This document shows positions 1 through 9,582 of a stretch of DNA of 64,000 nucleotides, piece by piece; within the stretch, counting starts at the first letter, position 1; each line of letters starts with the position of its first letter. A model generated the notes under the pieces. It worked only from the letters and a program-made list of their open reading frames with translations. It ran no database searches and was not told the origin of the DNA. Source of the DNA: UBA10518 sp022837185 (GTDB lineage: Bacteria; Desulfobacterota; Desulfobulbia; Desulfobulbales; Desulfobulbaceae). The stretch spans positions 1 through 64,000 of the forward strand of contig JAVEQK010000007.1 of the NCBI GenBank assembly GCA_034007705.1, read 5' to 3'. Made by a program: the position numbers and the translations under genes.

Positions 1-592
1 GACAGAAGGAGTTCGCAGCTTCGCTGTCGGATTATTGCTTATGAATAACATAACGCTAGATCAGATAGATAGGATGCAAAAATTACCGTGCGCCAAAAGA
101 CCCCTCGGCCCTGCTGCAATCCGGATCGATCCCTTTGCCGATAACGAACCCGACCCCGCGGGTGCAAATTTTCGTCACCCCAGCGCAGGAAATATCTCAT
201 CGAAATCGAAATCGGTATCGAAATCGAGCTTCTTGCCACCATACGCAGGTCGGGTGCGCAAACATTTTATCCTCCTCATTCGTCCCCGCAATGCTGGGTG
301 GGGCGTTGCCCTCTAAATCGCTAAGCGGGATTGAATTCTGAATGCAAACAGGTTGGGGTGAGTCAGGGAACCCCCATAATTCCGATTGGTTACGTTGGGA
401 TTCTCGATGAATCCGCGACAGAACATGTCGGCGTTGAAACAGCGGTCTTCCCCCTCATGGAGGTCGATGCATCGTTGACGGCCTCGGAAAGATTGGCATT
501 TTCCTCTACTGCCGCCTTCAGCAGTTCAGAGGAATTTTCCTCATAGGCCCCTCTCGCAATTCCGTTTAGGCCGGGAAGGCCCCATAATCAAC
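1..592. other. Intergenic stretch with no recognised gene
   Basis: No convincing gene was found here on either strand. The short open frames have low-complexity or basic compositions, no recognisable motif and no good ribosome binding site. The stretch is less GC-rich than its surroundings and holds a short period-6 repeat (annotated separately). It lies downstream of the minus-strand purF-like gene, and no clear hairpin with a T-run was seen after that stop codon. The left edge may contain the end of something lying outside the window, but nothing recognisable reaches in. Confidence 0.6.
200..228. repeat. Short period-6 tandem repeat (CGAAAT units)
   Basis: About four and a half imperfect copies of the hexamer CGAAAT run through this interval, one of them altered to CGGTAT. 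If translated it would give alternating Ile/Ser or Phe/Asp patterns, but it lies in a non-coding region. No function is claimed. Such simple repeats can vary in length by slippage. Confidence 0.6.
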
Positions 593-1996
593 TCAGTAAT
601 AACTGCTGCCATCCCAACAGTGCGTACACAGGCGCTCCTTGGGCAAGCCGATGGCGGCTACCAGGTTTTCCAGGCGCTGATACCTGAGCGATGTCAGGCG
701 CAGCAGCTTGCGGATCTCCTCGACCATGGCCAGGTTCCTGGCTGAACCGGCCCGGGCGTACTGGTCCAGGTTCTTGTCATCCCGCCCTTCGAGCACCTTG
801 ATGACTTTGCGGCCGGCCAGGTCAAGGGTGGACCGCGACGAGGAGAAATTCAGAAACTCGCAGGGATAAATCAGGGTCGGACAGGCGGTGCGCATGTGGA
901 CCTGGCAGGCGCCGCAATCGAAAAGGACCTGGACGTTGTCCTTGAGCTGCGTGCCCCGGACGATCGAATCGTCGCACAGCAGCAGCCGCTTGCCCTGGAT
1001 GAGCCGGCGCACCGGGATCAGTTTCATCCTGGCCACCAGGTCACGCATTTCCTGGTTCTGGGGCATGAAACTGCGCGGCCAGGTCGGCGTATACTTGACG
1101 AACGGTCTGCTGTAGGGGATTTTCTTTTCGTTGGCATAGCCGAGGGCATGCCCGATACCTGAATCCGGAATGCCTGCCACCAGGTCCACCTCGACATCAT
1201 CGTCGCGTGCAAGCGCGGCACCGCAGGTATAGCGCACGTCCTCCACGTTGATGCCCTCGTACTCGGAGGCCGGATAACCGTAATAGACCCACAGGAAGGA
1301 GCAGACCTGCATGCGGCTGCCCGGCTGAGCCCGCTGCTCCCAGCCGTCGGGAGTTATAAGAAGGATTTCGCCGGGACCGGGAAAATATGCCGTCTCCAGC
1401 CTCAGGTTGGGAAAGGCGCACGATTCGGAGCTGACCGCGACGGCCCCTTCCCGGCGCCCTATCACCAGGGGGGTCCGGCCAAGGCGATCACGGGCCGCGT
1501 AGATTCCTTTCTCCGTCAGCAGGAGCAGGGAGCACGATCCCTGGATGGCTTCCTGGGCATTGCGGATGCCGGCCTCAAAGCTGTCCTCCTGGCAGATCAG
1601 CATGGCCACCATTTCCGTCGGGCTGGTGATGCCATCGGTGGTCCCGGAAAAATGGCACTTCCGGCTGAAGGCCTTTTTGACCAGCATGTCCATGTTGTTG
1701 ATCCGGCCCACGGTGACAATGCCGAAGGAACCAAGGTGGGAGCTGATGATCAATGGCTGCGGGTCGGTGTCGCTGATCACGCCGATGCCTTCACGGCCGT
1801 GGAACCGGATCAATTCCGCTTCGAACTTGGTGCGGAAATAACTGTTTTCGATGTTGTGGATGGCGCGATGAAATCCGTGCAGGTTGCGCACGGCCATGCC
1901 CCCGCGCTTGGTTCCCAGATGGGAGTGATAGTCCGTGCCGTAATACAGATCCGCCACGCAGTCCGTCTGCGAAGCTATGCCGAAAAAACCGCCCAT
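593..1996 (-). CDS. PurF-like amidophosphoribosyltransferase paralogue without the catalytic N-terminal Cys
   Basis: This 467-residue protein has the PurF layout: an N-terminal Ntn-type glutaminase fold followed by a type I phosphoribosyltransferase domain. The PRPP-binding loop is intact (LLCDDSIVRGT near residue 345). Cysteines matching the Fe-S ligands of Bacillus-type PurF are present: one before SFLWVYYGYP, one in YPCEF, and a C-terminal CTHC. True PurF begins Met-Cys after which Met is removed, but here the protein begins MGGFFG, so Gly replaces the nucleophile. The QHRGQE-type glutamine-site segment is also altered (SHLGTKRGG). The ATG follows a TGAGGT ribosome site. It lies 84 bases after carB, probably co-transcribed. 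It may use free ammonia, or have another role; PurF synthetase activity is not assured. Paralogues of this kind are, from memory, known in anaerobes. Confidence 0.8.
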   Translation of the reverse strand: MGGFFGIASQTDCVADLYYGTDYHSHLGTKRGGMAVRNLHGFHRAIHNIENSYFRTKFEAELIRFHGREGIGVISDTDPQPLIISSHLGSFGIVTVGRINNMDMLVKKAFSRKCHFSGTTDGITSPTEMVAMLICQEDSFEAGIRNAQEAIQGSCSLLLLTEKGIYAARDRLGRTPLVIGRREGAVAVSSESCAFPNLRLETAYFPGPGEILLITPDGWEQRAQPGSRMQVCSFLWVYYGYPASEYEGINVEDVRYTCGAALARDDDVEVDLVAGIPDSGIGHALGYANEKKIPYSRPFVKYTPTWPRSFMPQNQEMRDLVARMKLIPVRRLIQGKRLLLCDDSIVRGTQLKDNVQVLFDCGACQVHMRTACPTLIYPCEFLNFSSSRSTLDLAGRKVIKVLEGRDDKNLDQYARAGSARNLAMVEEIRKLLRLTSLRYQRLENLVAAIGLPKERLCTHCWDGSSYY

Positions 1997-2080
1997 TATG
2001 ACCTCAACTGTTCGAATTCATGCCATTCCCGCGCAAATACGCCGCCTGATCCGACCACGCAAAACGACCGGGACAACCCG

Positions 2081-5000
2081 TCAGCCATTGCCCAACTCCC
2101 TGATATCCCCGTGATAACTCTGCAGAGAGCGCACCCTCGCCTCGCCCTCACGGATGGCCGCGATGCCCTTGGCAGCGGCTATGGCCGCCGCGGTGGTGGT
2201 GATATAGGGAATTTTGTACTTGATGGCCGCCTTGCGGATGTTGAAGCTGTCCGCCGTCCCCTTTTTGCCGCTCGGGGTGTTGACCAGCAGTTGGATCTGG
2301 CCGCTTTTGATGGCGTCCACCAGATTGGGCCGTCCCAGTCCCAGTTTCGAAATGGGCTGGGTCTCGATGCCCTTTTCCTTCAAAAACTGATGGGTGCCAT
2401 CGGTGGCCATGATCGTGAAGTCCAGTTCGCGGAAGCGGCGCACCGGCTCCAGGGCGGCCTGCTTGTCGCGGTCGGCGATGGTGAACAGCACGGTGCCCTG
2501 CAGGGGCAGACTGGACTGGGTGGCCTCCTGGGCCTTGAAGAAGGCGCGGCCGAAGGAGCGCGCGATGCCCAGCACCTCGCCGGTGGAACGCATTTCCGGC
2601 CCCAGCACCGGGTCGACCTCGGGAAACATGTTGAAGGGGAAAACCGCCTCTTTCACTCCGAAATAGGGGATCTGGATTTCCCGCAGCTTCAGGTCGGCCA
2701 GGGTCTCCCCCAGAATGATGCGGGTGGCGATGCGCGCCATGGACAGCCCGCACACCTTGGAGACGATCGGCACAGTACGCGAGGCCCGGGGGTTGGCTTC
2801 GAGGACGTACACCGTATTGTTCTGGATGGCGTACTGGATATTCATCAATCCCACCACCTTCAGTTCAATGGCGATGCGGCGGGTATATTCGCGGATTGTG
2901 TCGATGTGCTTGGGGGCGATGCTGATCGGCGGGATGACGCAGGCGGAATCGCCGGAATGGATGCCCGCCAGTTCGATGTGCTCCATGACCGCCGGCACGA
3001 AAGCGTCGACCCCGTCGGCAATGGCGTCGGCCTCTGCCTCGATGGCGTTGTCGAGAAACTTGTCGATCAGCACCGGCCGCTCGGGGGTGACTTCCTCAAC
3101 CGCCACATTGAGATAATGCCTGAGCATCTGGTCGTCATGGACGATCTCCATGCCCCGGCCGCCGAGAACGTAGGAGGGGCGCACCATCAGCGGGTAGCCG
3201 ATTTCCGCGGCGATTTTCAGCGCTTCCCCGGTGCTGGACGCCATGCCGGATTCCGGCTGGGGAATGCCCAGTCGGCGCATGATCCCGCAAAAACGGTCGC
3301 GGTCTTCGGCCAGGTCGATGGTTTCCGGCGAAGTACCCAGGATGGGCACCCCGGCCCCGGCCAGCTCCCTGGCGATATTCAACGGGGTCTGGCCGCCGAA
3401 CTGGACGATAACCCCTTCCGGCTGTTCCTTGCGGTAGATGCTGAGGACGTCTTCCACGGTCAATGGTTCGAAGTACAGCTTGTCCGAGGTGTCGTAATCG
3501 GTGGAGACGGTTTCCGGGTTGCAGTTGACCATGATCGACTCAAGCCCGGCCTCGCGAATGGCCATGGCGGCATGAACGCAACAGTAATCGAATTCGATGC
3601 CCTGGCCGATGCGGTTCGGGCCTCCGCCCAGCACCATGATCTTCCTCCGGCCGCTCACCGGGACCTGGTCCGGGCCATTGTAGGTCGAGTAGTAGTAGGC
3701 CGCGTTTTCCACCCCGCTGACCGGCACCGGCCGCCAGCCCTGGACCACGCCCATGGCGGTGCGCTGCTCGCGAATGGCCTTTTCCGGCACTCCCAGCAGC
3801 CTGGCCAGGTACAGGTCGGCGAAACCGTCCTGTTTGGCCCTGCGCAGCAGATCGTCGGGCAGGGACCGCCCCTTCCAGGCCAGGATCTCCTCTTCCAGGT
3901 CCACCAGCTCCTTCATCTGCTCGATGAACCACGCCTTGATATGGGTCAGCTCATGCAGTTCCCCGATGGTCGCGCCCTTGCGCAATGCCTCGTACATCAG
4001 AAACTGGCGCTCGCTGTTGGGAACAGCCAGCCGCTGCAGCAGCTTCTCCAGCGGCAGCCTGTTGAAATCCCTGGCAAAGCCTAAACCGTGGCGGTTTATC
4101 TCCAGGCTGCGGACCGCCTTCTGCAGGGCCTCCTTGTATGTCATGCCGATGCTCATGACCTCGCCCACGGCCCGCATCTGGGTGCCCAGCCGGTCCTCGA
4201 TGCCCGCGAATTTTTCAAAGGCCCAGCGCGGGAATTTGACCACGACGTAATCCCCCGAGGGTGTGTACTTGTCGAGGCTGCCGTCCCGCCAGTAGGGAAT
4301 CTCGCTCAAGGTCAGGCCGCCGGCCAGCAGGGAGGAAACGCGGGCGATGGGGAAGCCGGTTGCCTTGGAAGCCAGGGCCGACGAGCGGGAGGTGCGCGGG
4401 TTGATCTCTATCACCACCACCCGGCCGGTGCGGGGATCATGGGCGAACTGGACATTGGTTCCGCCGATCACTTCGATGGCCTCAACGATGGCATAGGAGT
4501 ACTCCTGCAGCTTTTTCTGCAGGGCGGGATCAATGGTCAGCATGGGGGCGGTGCAGAAGCTGTCGCCGGTATGCACGCCCATGGCATCGACGTTTTCTAT
4601 GAAGCACACGGTGATCATCCGGTTATCCGCGTCGCGCACCACCTCCAGTTCCAACTCCTCCCATCCCAGCACCGACTCCTCCACCAGGACCTGATTGATC
4701 AGGCTGGCCGCCAGCCCGCGGGCCACAATTGTCCGCAGTTCCTCGAGGTTGAACACCATTCCGCCCCCCGTGCCGCCCATGGTGTAGGCCGGCCGGATGA
4801 CGACCGGATATCCCAACTCCCCGGCGACCTTTTCGGCATCCTCGATGGTAGTGACGGCTTCGCTGCGGGGCAGATCAATGCCCAGTCGCCCCATGGTTTC
4901 CTTGAAGGCGATGCGGTCCTCGCCGCGTTCGATGGCGTCGATATTCACCCCGATCGCCTTCACGCCGTACCGCTCGAGGATGCCGGCGCGATGGAGCTCC

Positions 5001-5299
5001 GAGGACAGGTTCAGGCCGGACTGGCCGCCCAGGTTGGGCAGGATCGCGTCGGGCCGTTCCGCGGCTATGATCTTTTCCAGTGTTTTGACGTTCAGTGGTT
5101 CGATATAGGTTGCGTCGGCCATGCCCGGGTCGGTCATGATGGTTGCCGGGTTGGAATTGACCAGCACTACCTGGTAGCCTAAGGAACGCAGTGCCTTGCA
5201 CGCCTGGGTTCCGGAATAATCGAACTCGCAGGCCTGCCCGATAACGATGGGGCCTGAGCCGATGATCAGGATTTTATGGATATCGTCGCGTCTTGGCAT
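2081..5299 (-). CDS. carB: Carbamoyl-phosphate synthase large subunit
   Basis: CarB makes carbamoyl phosphate from bicarbonate, ammonia and two ATP for pyrimidine and arginine synthesis. At 1072 residues it has full family length. The two homologous ATP-grasp halves are visible: the first starts with IGSGPIVIGQACEFDYSG, the second with VLGGGPNRIGQGIEFDY. A C-terminal MGS-like regulatory domain follows (around MATDGTHQFLKEKG). CarB normally pairs with the glutaminase subunit CarA, which is not in this window. The next gene downstream is the PurF-like protein, itself lacking a glutaminase nucleophile. The upstream 250-base gap holds GC-rich hairpins but no promoter I can call. Confidence 0.97.
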   Translation of the reverse strand: MPRRDDIHKILIIGSGPIVIGQACEFDYSGTQACKALRSLGYQVVLVNSNPATIMTDPGMADATYIEPLNVKTLEKIIAAERPDAILPNLGGQSGLNLSSELHRAGILERYGVKAIGVNIDAIERGEDRIAFKETMGRLGIDLPRSEAVTTIEDAEKVAGELGYPVVIRPAYTMGGTGGGMVFNLEELRTIVARGLAASLINQVLVEESVLGWEELELEVVRDADNRMITVCFIENVDAMGVHTGDSFCTAPMLTIDPALQKKLQEYSYAIVEAIEVIGGTNVQFAHDPRTGRVVVIEINPRTSRSSALASKATGFPIARVSSLLAGGLTLSEIPYWRDGSLDKYTPSGDYVVVKFPRWAFEKFAGIEDRLGTQMRAVGEVMSIGMTYKEALQKAVRSLEINRHGLGFARDFNRLPLEKLLQRLAVPNSERQFLMYEALRKGATIGELHELTHIKAWFIEQMKELVDLEEEILAWKGRSLPDDLLRRAKQDGFADLYLARLLGVPEKAIREQRTAMGVVQGWRPVPVSGVENAAYYYSTYNGPDQVPVSGRRKIMVLGGGPNRIGQGIEFDYCCVHAAMAIREAGLESIMVNCNPETVSTDYDTSDKLYFEPLTVEDVLSIYRKEQPEGVIVQFGGQTPLNIARELAGAGVPILGTSPETIDLAEDRDRFCGIMRRLGIPQPESGMASSTGEALKIAAEIGYPLMVRPSYVLGGRGMEIVHDDQMLRHYLNVAVEEVTPERPVLIDKFLDNAIEAEADAIADGVDAFVPAVMEHIELAGIHSGDSACVIPPISIAPKHIDTIREYTRRIAIELKVVGLMNIQYAIQNNTVYVLEANPRASRTVPIVSKVCGLSMARIATRIILGETLADLKLREIQIPYFGVKEAVFPFNMFPEVDPVLGPEMRSTGEVLGIARSFGRAFFKAQEATQSSLPLQGTVLFTIADRDKQAALEPVRRFRELDFTIMATDGTHQFLKEKGIETQPISKLGLGRPNLVDAIKSGQIQLLVNTPSGKKGTADSFNIRKAAIKYKIPYITTTAAAIAAAKGIAAIREGEARVRSLQSYHGDIRELGNG

Positions 5300-5552
5300 G
5301 CAATGATCCTTTCGGCCTGGAAGTGCGGGGATTGTGCGGGGCTCGAAACCCCTTTGTTACGAGGTATGGTATTTTGCGATATTTCTGCCCCGGTGTCACT
5401 CTTTTTTATACATTTCGGTCAACTCTGTGCGGCTGGGAAAGCAAATTTCCATCAAACAGGAACATATCCGATGGTTCCCCGGGGACGGAAACAGCCCGCT
5501 GTCCTTCACCCGGGGAAAACGGCTGAAGACGAAGGCCTGCCATCCCGGTGCA

Positions 5553-7580
5553 TCAGCTTTTTTCAGGGGCAAAGCTTTTAACCATCCTTCGCAATGTCGA
5601 TACGGCTTCTTCGCCTTTTTCGGTCCCATATCGCAGCCGTACATACGCGGCAACGATTTTTTTCACACGGGGCGCCAGATCGGGCCGTTTCCCGGCAACA
5701 TACCCCAGGTAGTCGACGGGCCCCTGGTCAGGCCGGCGGGCCAGGCCGATCCGGGCCAGTTTCCGGCAGAAATCGTTCCAGGCAGCGGCGATCTCATCCC
5801 GGGCCGGTTTCGGCTGAGACAGCAGCAGCAGACTGAACAGGGCCGCGCCGGCCGCCATCAGCACGAGGATCGTCAGCAGCCCCTGCCCCCAGCCCGACCT
5901 GTCATCCAGCGGAATGCCCAGCCTGAAGAAGATCCCCTGCTGGTCGCCGGCCGAATACCCCATGACCCACCGGTTCCAGCGATTGTTCCAGAAGTCCAGC
6001 ATGCCCAGGGTATTCCCCAGCCATTGGCCGAAAACTCCATAGCGCGACAGGGAGAGCAGCCCAGCCCCTTCCCCGGGAGACAGAGCGCCGGCGACATTGG
6101 TCCGCAACCGGTCCGGCGCCACCACCCCGGTCGGATCGACCCTGACCCATCCCGTCCCGGCCAGCCATACTTCGCACCAGGCGTGGGCATCGGACTGCCG
6201 GACAACCAGGTAGCCGCCGAACTGGTTGCGCTCGCCCCCCTGGTAACCGGCCACCACCCGGGCGGGCACCCCCGCCGCCCGCATCAGAAAAGCAAAGGAG
6301 CCGGCAAAATGTTCGCAGAACCCCCTGCGGCTCTCAAACAGGAAACGATCGATCAAATTTGCGTCCCCGGCCGAGCCTTCGCCAAACACTGGCCTGAGCG
6401 GGGGCGGCTGCAGCGTGTAATAGAAAGGCTGATCGCGGAAATACGCGAGCACCGCCTGCACGTAGGCCTCGGCCGAGCCCGCCTGCCCAAACAGATCGGC
6501 GGCCAGGCTCCGGGCCCTGGGATTGCCTGTTTCCGGCAGCTGCAGACCGGGCCCGGTAACCCGCCGCTCCCGGTCCGGTGCCGCGCCGTCAAGGTCCGAC
6601 GTCCCCCTGTAGATGATCCGGCCTGTAACCGGGCGCCAGCGATAGCTGCTGTGATCGCTCAGCAGCCAGGCATGCCGCAGGTCTGTCCGCACCGGCAGGT
6701 CCAGGGCAAAAATCCAGTGCTCGTTGTGCGGCTCCAGGGTGACCGTGTACCGGACCGGTTGCCGCGCACGCGCATATTCGGGGGACCCGCCGCGCCGATC
6801 CATCCCCCGTGTCCAGGTCCTGCCGTCGAATCCCCACAGGACGACGCCCCGCCAATACAGCCTGTCCTGCGGGGGAACAGCATCGTCAAATTCCACCCGG
6901 AAGGCGACTTCCGAACTGGTGGCCAGCTCCGCCACGTCGCCGAAGGAAATGGAGTCGGCAAAGCCGGTCCGCGCCAGATTGATATGGCCGCGGCCCCAGA
7001 TGCCCCCCTGCACCCTGGGAAAAAGAAGAAAAAGGATCAGGGCCAGCGGCAGGGCCTGGGCCATGAGAACGAGCGCCGGCTTCAGATGCTTCGCCGCCCG
7101 GCCGCCGGGATGGTTCACATGGATCAATACCGCGGTTATGATCAGGATCGAAAAGAGCTTGTAGAGGGTGGCGCCGATGGAGTCACCGAAGAACATCCCT
7201 CCGGCAACGAGAAAATAACACAGGATGACCGTCATCATCCGGTCGCGGTGGCTTCTGATCTCCAGGAGCTTCATGGCGACCATGATCGCCAGCAGGGCGA
7301 CGAAGGCCTCAATGGTGAACCCTTCATGGGTGGTCATGGCACCAATGAACAGCAGGGCGGCGAGCAGGCGCGTGACCCTGCCCGAGGGGAGACTCCAGGC
7401 CCGGAGCGAAGCCAGGGCGACATATCCCCATATGAGCAGGCAGGCCAGCACGACCCAGACGGACACGTAGGGGAAGTGCGGCAGCGTGCAGATGGCAACG
7501 GCGCCGAGAATGGGCAGAATGCAGGGATCGGGGTGATGTACCCGGCTTACGTCCACGCCAGCGCCAGTTCCTGAAGACAT
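5553..7580 (-). CDS. TgpA-like membrane transglutaminase (DUF3488 / transglutaminase-like)
   Basis: This 675-residue membrane protein has several N-terminal membrane segments (about residues 20-200). A periplasmic transglutaminase-like core follows. The Cys-His-Asp triad is visible as GFCEHFAG, DAHAWCEVW and WVRVDPT. A further membrane segment lies near residue 585 (LLTILVLMAAGAALFSLLL), and then a C-terminal cytoplasmic tail. This is the architecture of Pseudomonas TgpA. The gene overlaps the upstream DUF58 gene by 34 bases. The moxR - DUF58 - transglutaminase order is a widespread conserved trio, but its substrate is not known. The start is taken as the first ATG; an in-frame GTG at 7556 is an alternative. 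Confidence 0.9.
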   Translation of the reverse strand: MSSGTGAGVDVSRVHHPDPCILPILGAVAICTLPHFPYVSVWVVLACLLIWGYVALASLRAWSLPSGRVTRLLAALLFIGAMTTHEGFTIEAFVALLAIMVAMKLLEIRSHRDRMMTVILCYFLVAGGMFFGDSIGATLYKLFSILIITAVLIHVNHPGGRAAKHLKPALVLMAQALPLALILFLLFPRVQGGIWGRGHINLARTGFADSISFGDVAELATSSEVAFRVEFDDAVPPQDRLYWRGVVLWGFDGRTWTRGMDRRGGSPEYARARQPVRYTVTLEPHNEHWIFALDLPVRTDLRHAWLLSDHSSYRWRPVTGRIIYRGTSDLDGAAPDRERRVTGPGLQLPETGNPRARSLAADLFGQAGSAEAYVQAVLAYFRDQPFYYTLQPPPLRPVFGEGSAGDANLIDRFLFESRRGFCEHFAGSFAFLMRAAGVPARVVAGYQGGERNQFGGYLVVRQSDAHAWCEVWLAGTGWVRVDPTGVVAPDRLRTNVAGALSPGEGAGLLSLSRYGVFGQWLGNTLGMLDFWNNRWNRWVMGYSAGDQQGIFFRLGIPLDDRSGWGQGLLTILVLMAAGAALFSLLLLSQPKPARDEIAAAWNDFCRKLARIGLARRPDQGPVDYLGYVAGKRPDLAPRVKKIVAAYVRLRYGTEKGEEAVSTLRRMVKSFAPEKS

Positions 7581-8512
7581 TGGTGTTTATGGGCGCCTCC
7601 CTGCCCGGGCTCGATCAGCCGTTCGCCGATGCGGAGGCCGTAGGCCAGACCGAGGGCCTCGGCCTTGAGCACCATGGCGCAGACCCGGGAAAGTTTCTGC
7701 TCCGGATCATCGCCGGTCAGGACATCGGGATCAAAATAGATGATCCGGCCCAGCTGTCCCTCGAACTTTTTGGTGTGCAACCCCTGACCCCGGGAAAGGG
7801 CCTTCCACGAGATATGCTGCAGCGGGTCGCCGCGCTGATACGCTTCCAGGCCGACGAAATCCTCCACTCCGGGACCGTCGTTTTCCCCCGCACTGTACCC
7901 TTCCTCCGCCCTGGCTCGCGCCGGCACCAGGGGACCGTCAAGAGGTCTGGGATACACCAGGCAGGAGGCCTCAACCGGCAGCCGGGCCGCGGCCCGGAAC
8001 AGGCCGAGGGGGTATGTGGTGGAAACCAGGAGAACCGGGGGAGTGAGCATGCCCCGCTTTGCGGCGGGATGCGAAACATTGACCGTCTGCCGGGAACCGG
8101 CCTCAAGGTGGGCTTCGACCGGTTCGCCGCCGGGAAAATGAAGGGACAGGGACGGCCGGGAACGGGAGACCGGCTGCAGGGCAACGGCAAAAACAGCATT
8201 CTGCCCGGCGAAAACCGGCTCGGCCCTGACCGCAGCCGGGCTGACCCCGGAAACATTGCGCAGGGTGTGAAAAAGGGAAACAAACGCCATGGAACCGAGC
8301 AGGAAGGTCAGCAGGAAGCCGAGATTGTTACCGTGGTTGATGGAACCGAAGAGCAGAATCAGGAGCATGCCGAGAAACACGAAACCGGGCCGGGTGACGC
8401 GCAGGGCAATCCAGCGGCCGCGGGCCCGGACGGGCAAGGCGGGCAGAATGTGCGGCAAGGGCCTGGAACTGGGAAATCCCCGGAAAAGGAAGGAGAAGAC
8501 GGAACCGTTCAT
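7547..8512 (-). CDS. DUF58 domain protein
   Basis: This 321-residue protein has two N-terminal membrane segments (about residues 45-85, FVFLGMLLILLFGSI and FLLTFLLGSMAFVSLF). A beta-rich stretch follows, then the DUF58 core with its characteristic DFVGLEAYQRGDPLQHISWKA-type region around residues 215-238, here split between DFVGLEAYQRGD and HISWKA. DUF58 proteins nearly always sit next to MoxR ATPases and have a von Willebrand-like fold. They are thought to be effectors or clients of the ATPase. The start overlaps the moxR stop by 4 bases (ATGA) and the 3' end overlaps the transglutaminase gene. Translational coupling of the three is likely. Confidence 0.9.
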   Translation of the reverse strand: MNGSVFSFLFRGFPSSRPLPHILPALPVRARGRWIALRVTRPGFVFLGMLLILLFGSINHGNNLGFLLTFLLGSMAFVSLFHTLRNVSGVSPAAVRAEPVFAGQNAVFAVALQPVSRSRPSLSLHFPGGEPVEAHLEAGSRQTVNVSHPAAKRGMLTPPVLLVSTTYPLGLFRAAARLPVEASCLVYPRPLDGPLVPARARAEEGYSAGENDGPGVEDFVGLEAYQRGDPLQHISWKALSRGQGLHTKKFEGQLGRIIYFDPDVLTGDDPEQKLSRVCAMVLKAEALGLAYGLRIGERLIEPGQGGAHKHQCLQELALAWT

Positions 8513-9480
8513 GCGGGCACTTCCACGGAAAGCAGCAGGGCCATGAGTTCATCGCGCGGCAGTTCGCCCCTGCCGTCGGCCCTGCGCAGCCTGTGTCCGG
8601 CCACAAACGGCAGGACTTTCTGCACATCTTCAGGCAGCACATATTCCCGGCCGCCGATAAAAGCCCAGACCCGGGCCGCCCGCAGCAGGTAGAGTCCGGC
8701 CCGGGGCGACAGGCCCATATGAAATGCCGGGCTGGAACGGGTAAAATCAAGAATGTTCTGCACGTAATCAACCAGGGTGTCGGATATCCGAACGTCCAGG
8801 GCCGACTGCTGCAAACGGACAACTTCCTCGGGCGTCACCAGGGACCGGACTTTCGCGAGTTGCCGGTGGGTGCCCCCGCCCCGCAGAAGGCTGTGTTCCG
8901 AGGCCCTGTCCGGGTAACCCAGTTCGATGCGCAGGAGAAACCTGTCCAGCTGCGACTCCGGGAGGGGAAAGGTGCCGGCCTGCTCCAGGGGATTCTGGGT
9001 GGCGATCACGAAAAAAGGCAGGGGCAGGGGCCTGGTGACACCCTCGATGGTGACCTGCCGCTCCTCCATGGCCTCGAGCAGGGCGCTCTGAGTTTTGGGG
9101 GTGGCGCGGTTGATCTCGTCGGAAAGCAGGACCTGGGTGAAAACGGGACCGGGATGAAAAGTGAACTTTCCGGCATGCTGATCGAACACGGAAACCCCGA
9201 GGACGTCGCCCGGCAGCATATCGCTGGTGCATTGGACGCGGCGGAATTCAAGGCCGAGGGTCTGCGCCAGGACCTTGGCCAGCGTTGTCTTGCCGATGCC
9301 GGGCATATCTTCAATGAGCAGGTGCCCGTCCGCAAACAGACAGCAGAGGGCGAGCCGCACCTGCTCCCTTTTGCCCAGAATGATCCTGCAGACCTCATCG
9401 GTGATGGCGTCGAAAATATCGACGGCGCCAGTTCTTTTCTCCGAAAAAAAATCGTCGTTGTCGCGTTGTATGATGTTCAC
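8509..9480 (-). CDS. MoxR family AAA+ ATPase
   Basis: The 323-residue protein is a MoxR-type AAA+ ATPase, a chaperone-like ATPase that acts with DUF58/VWA partners. The Walker A is GIGKTTLAK (near residue 62) in the context EDMPGIGKTT, the Walker B is LLSDEINRATPK, and the sensor region is ATQNPLEQAGTFPLPE. All are typical of the family. The start is a GTG preceded by AAAGGA about nine bases upstream. It is the first gene of a three-gene overlapping operon with DUF58 and the transglutaminase. Confidence 0.95.
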   Translation of the reverse strand: MNIIQRDNDDFFSEKRTGAVDIFDAITDEVCRIILGKREQVRLALCCLFADGHLLIEDMPGIGKTTLAKVLAQTLGLEFRRVQCTSDMLPGDVLGVSVFDQHAGKFTFHPGPVFTQVLLSDEINRATPKTQSALLEAMEERQVTIEGVTRPLPLPFFVIATQNPLEQAGTFPLPESQLDRFLLRIELGYPDRASEHSLLRGGGTHRQLAKVRSLVTPEEVVRLQQSALDVRISDTLVDYVQNILDFTRSSPAFHMGLSPRAGLYLLRAARVWAFIGGREYVLPEDVQKVLPFVAGHRLRRADGRGELPRDELMALLLSVEVPA

Positions 9481-9582
9481 CCTGTTCTTTTCCTTTGCTT
9501 CCCAATATCCCGTCTTTCACGTTACCCGAAATCGACCCGCCGGTCAAAAATCATCCCCGCCGCCGGAACCGGGCACCTACGT

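Noticed and set aside
331..546. 71-codon frame near the left edge
   Set aside because: Ser-rich, no ribosome site and no recognisable motif; treated as non-coding.
1652..4084. Long plus-strand open frame (810 codons) opposite the purF-like and carB genes
   Set aside because: It is antisense to two genes with clear motifs; the His/Gln/Gly-rich composition is typical of shadow frames in GC-rich DNA.
5334..7574. Plus-strand open frame of 746 codons opposite the transglutaminase gene
   Set aside because: Pro/Gln/Arg-rich, no domain, no ribosome site; the opposite strand has the Cys-His-Asp triad.
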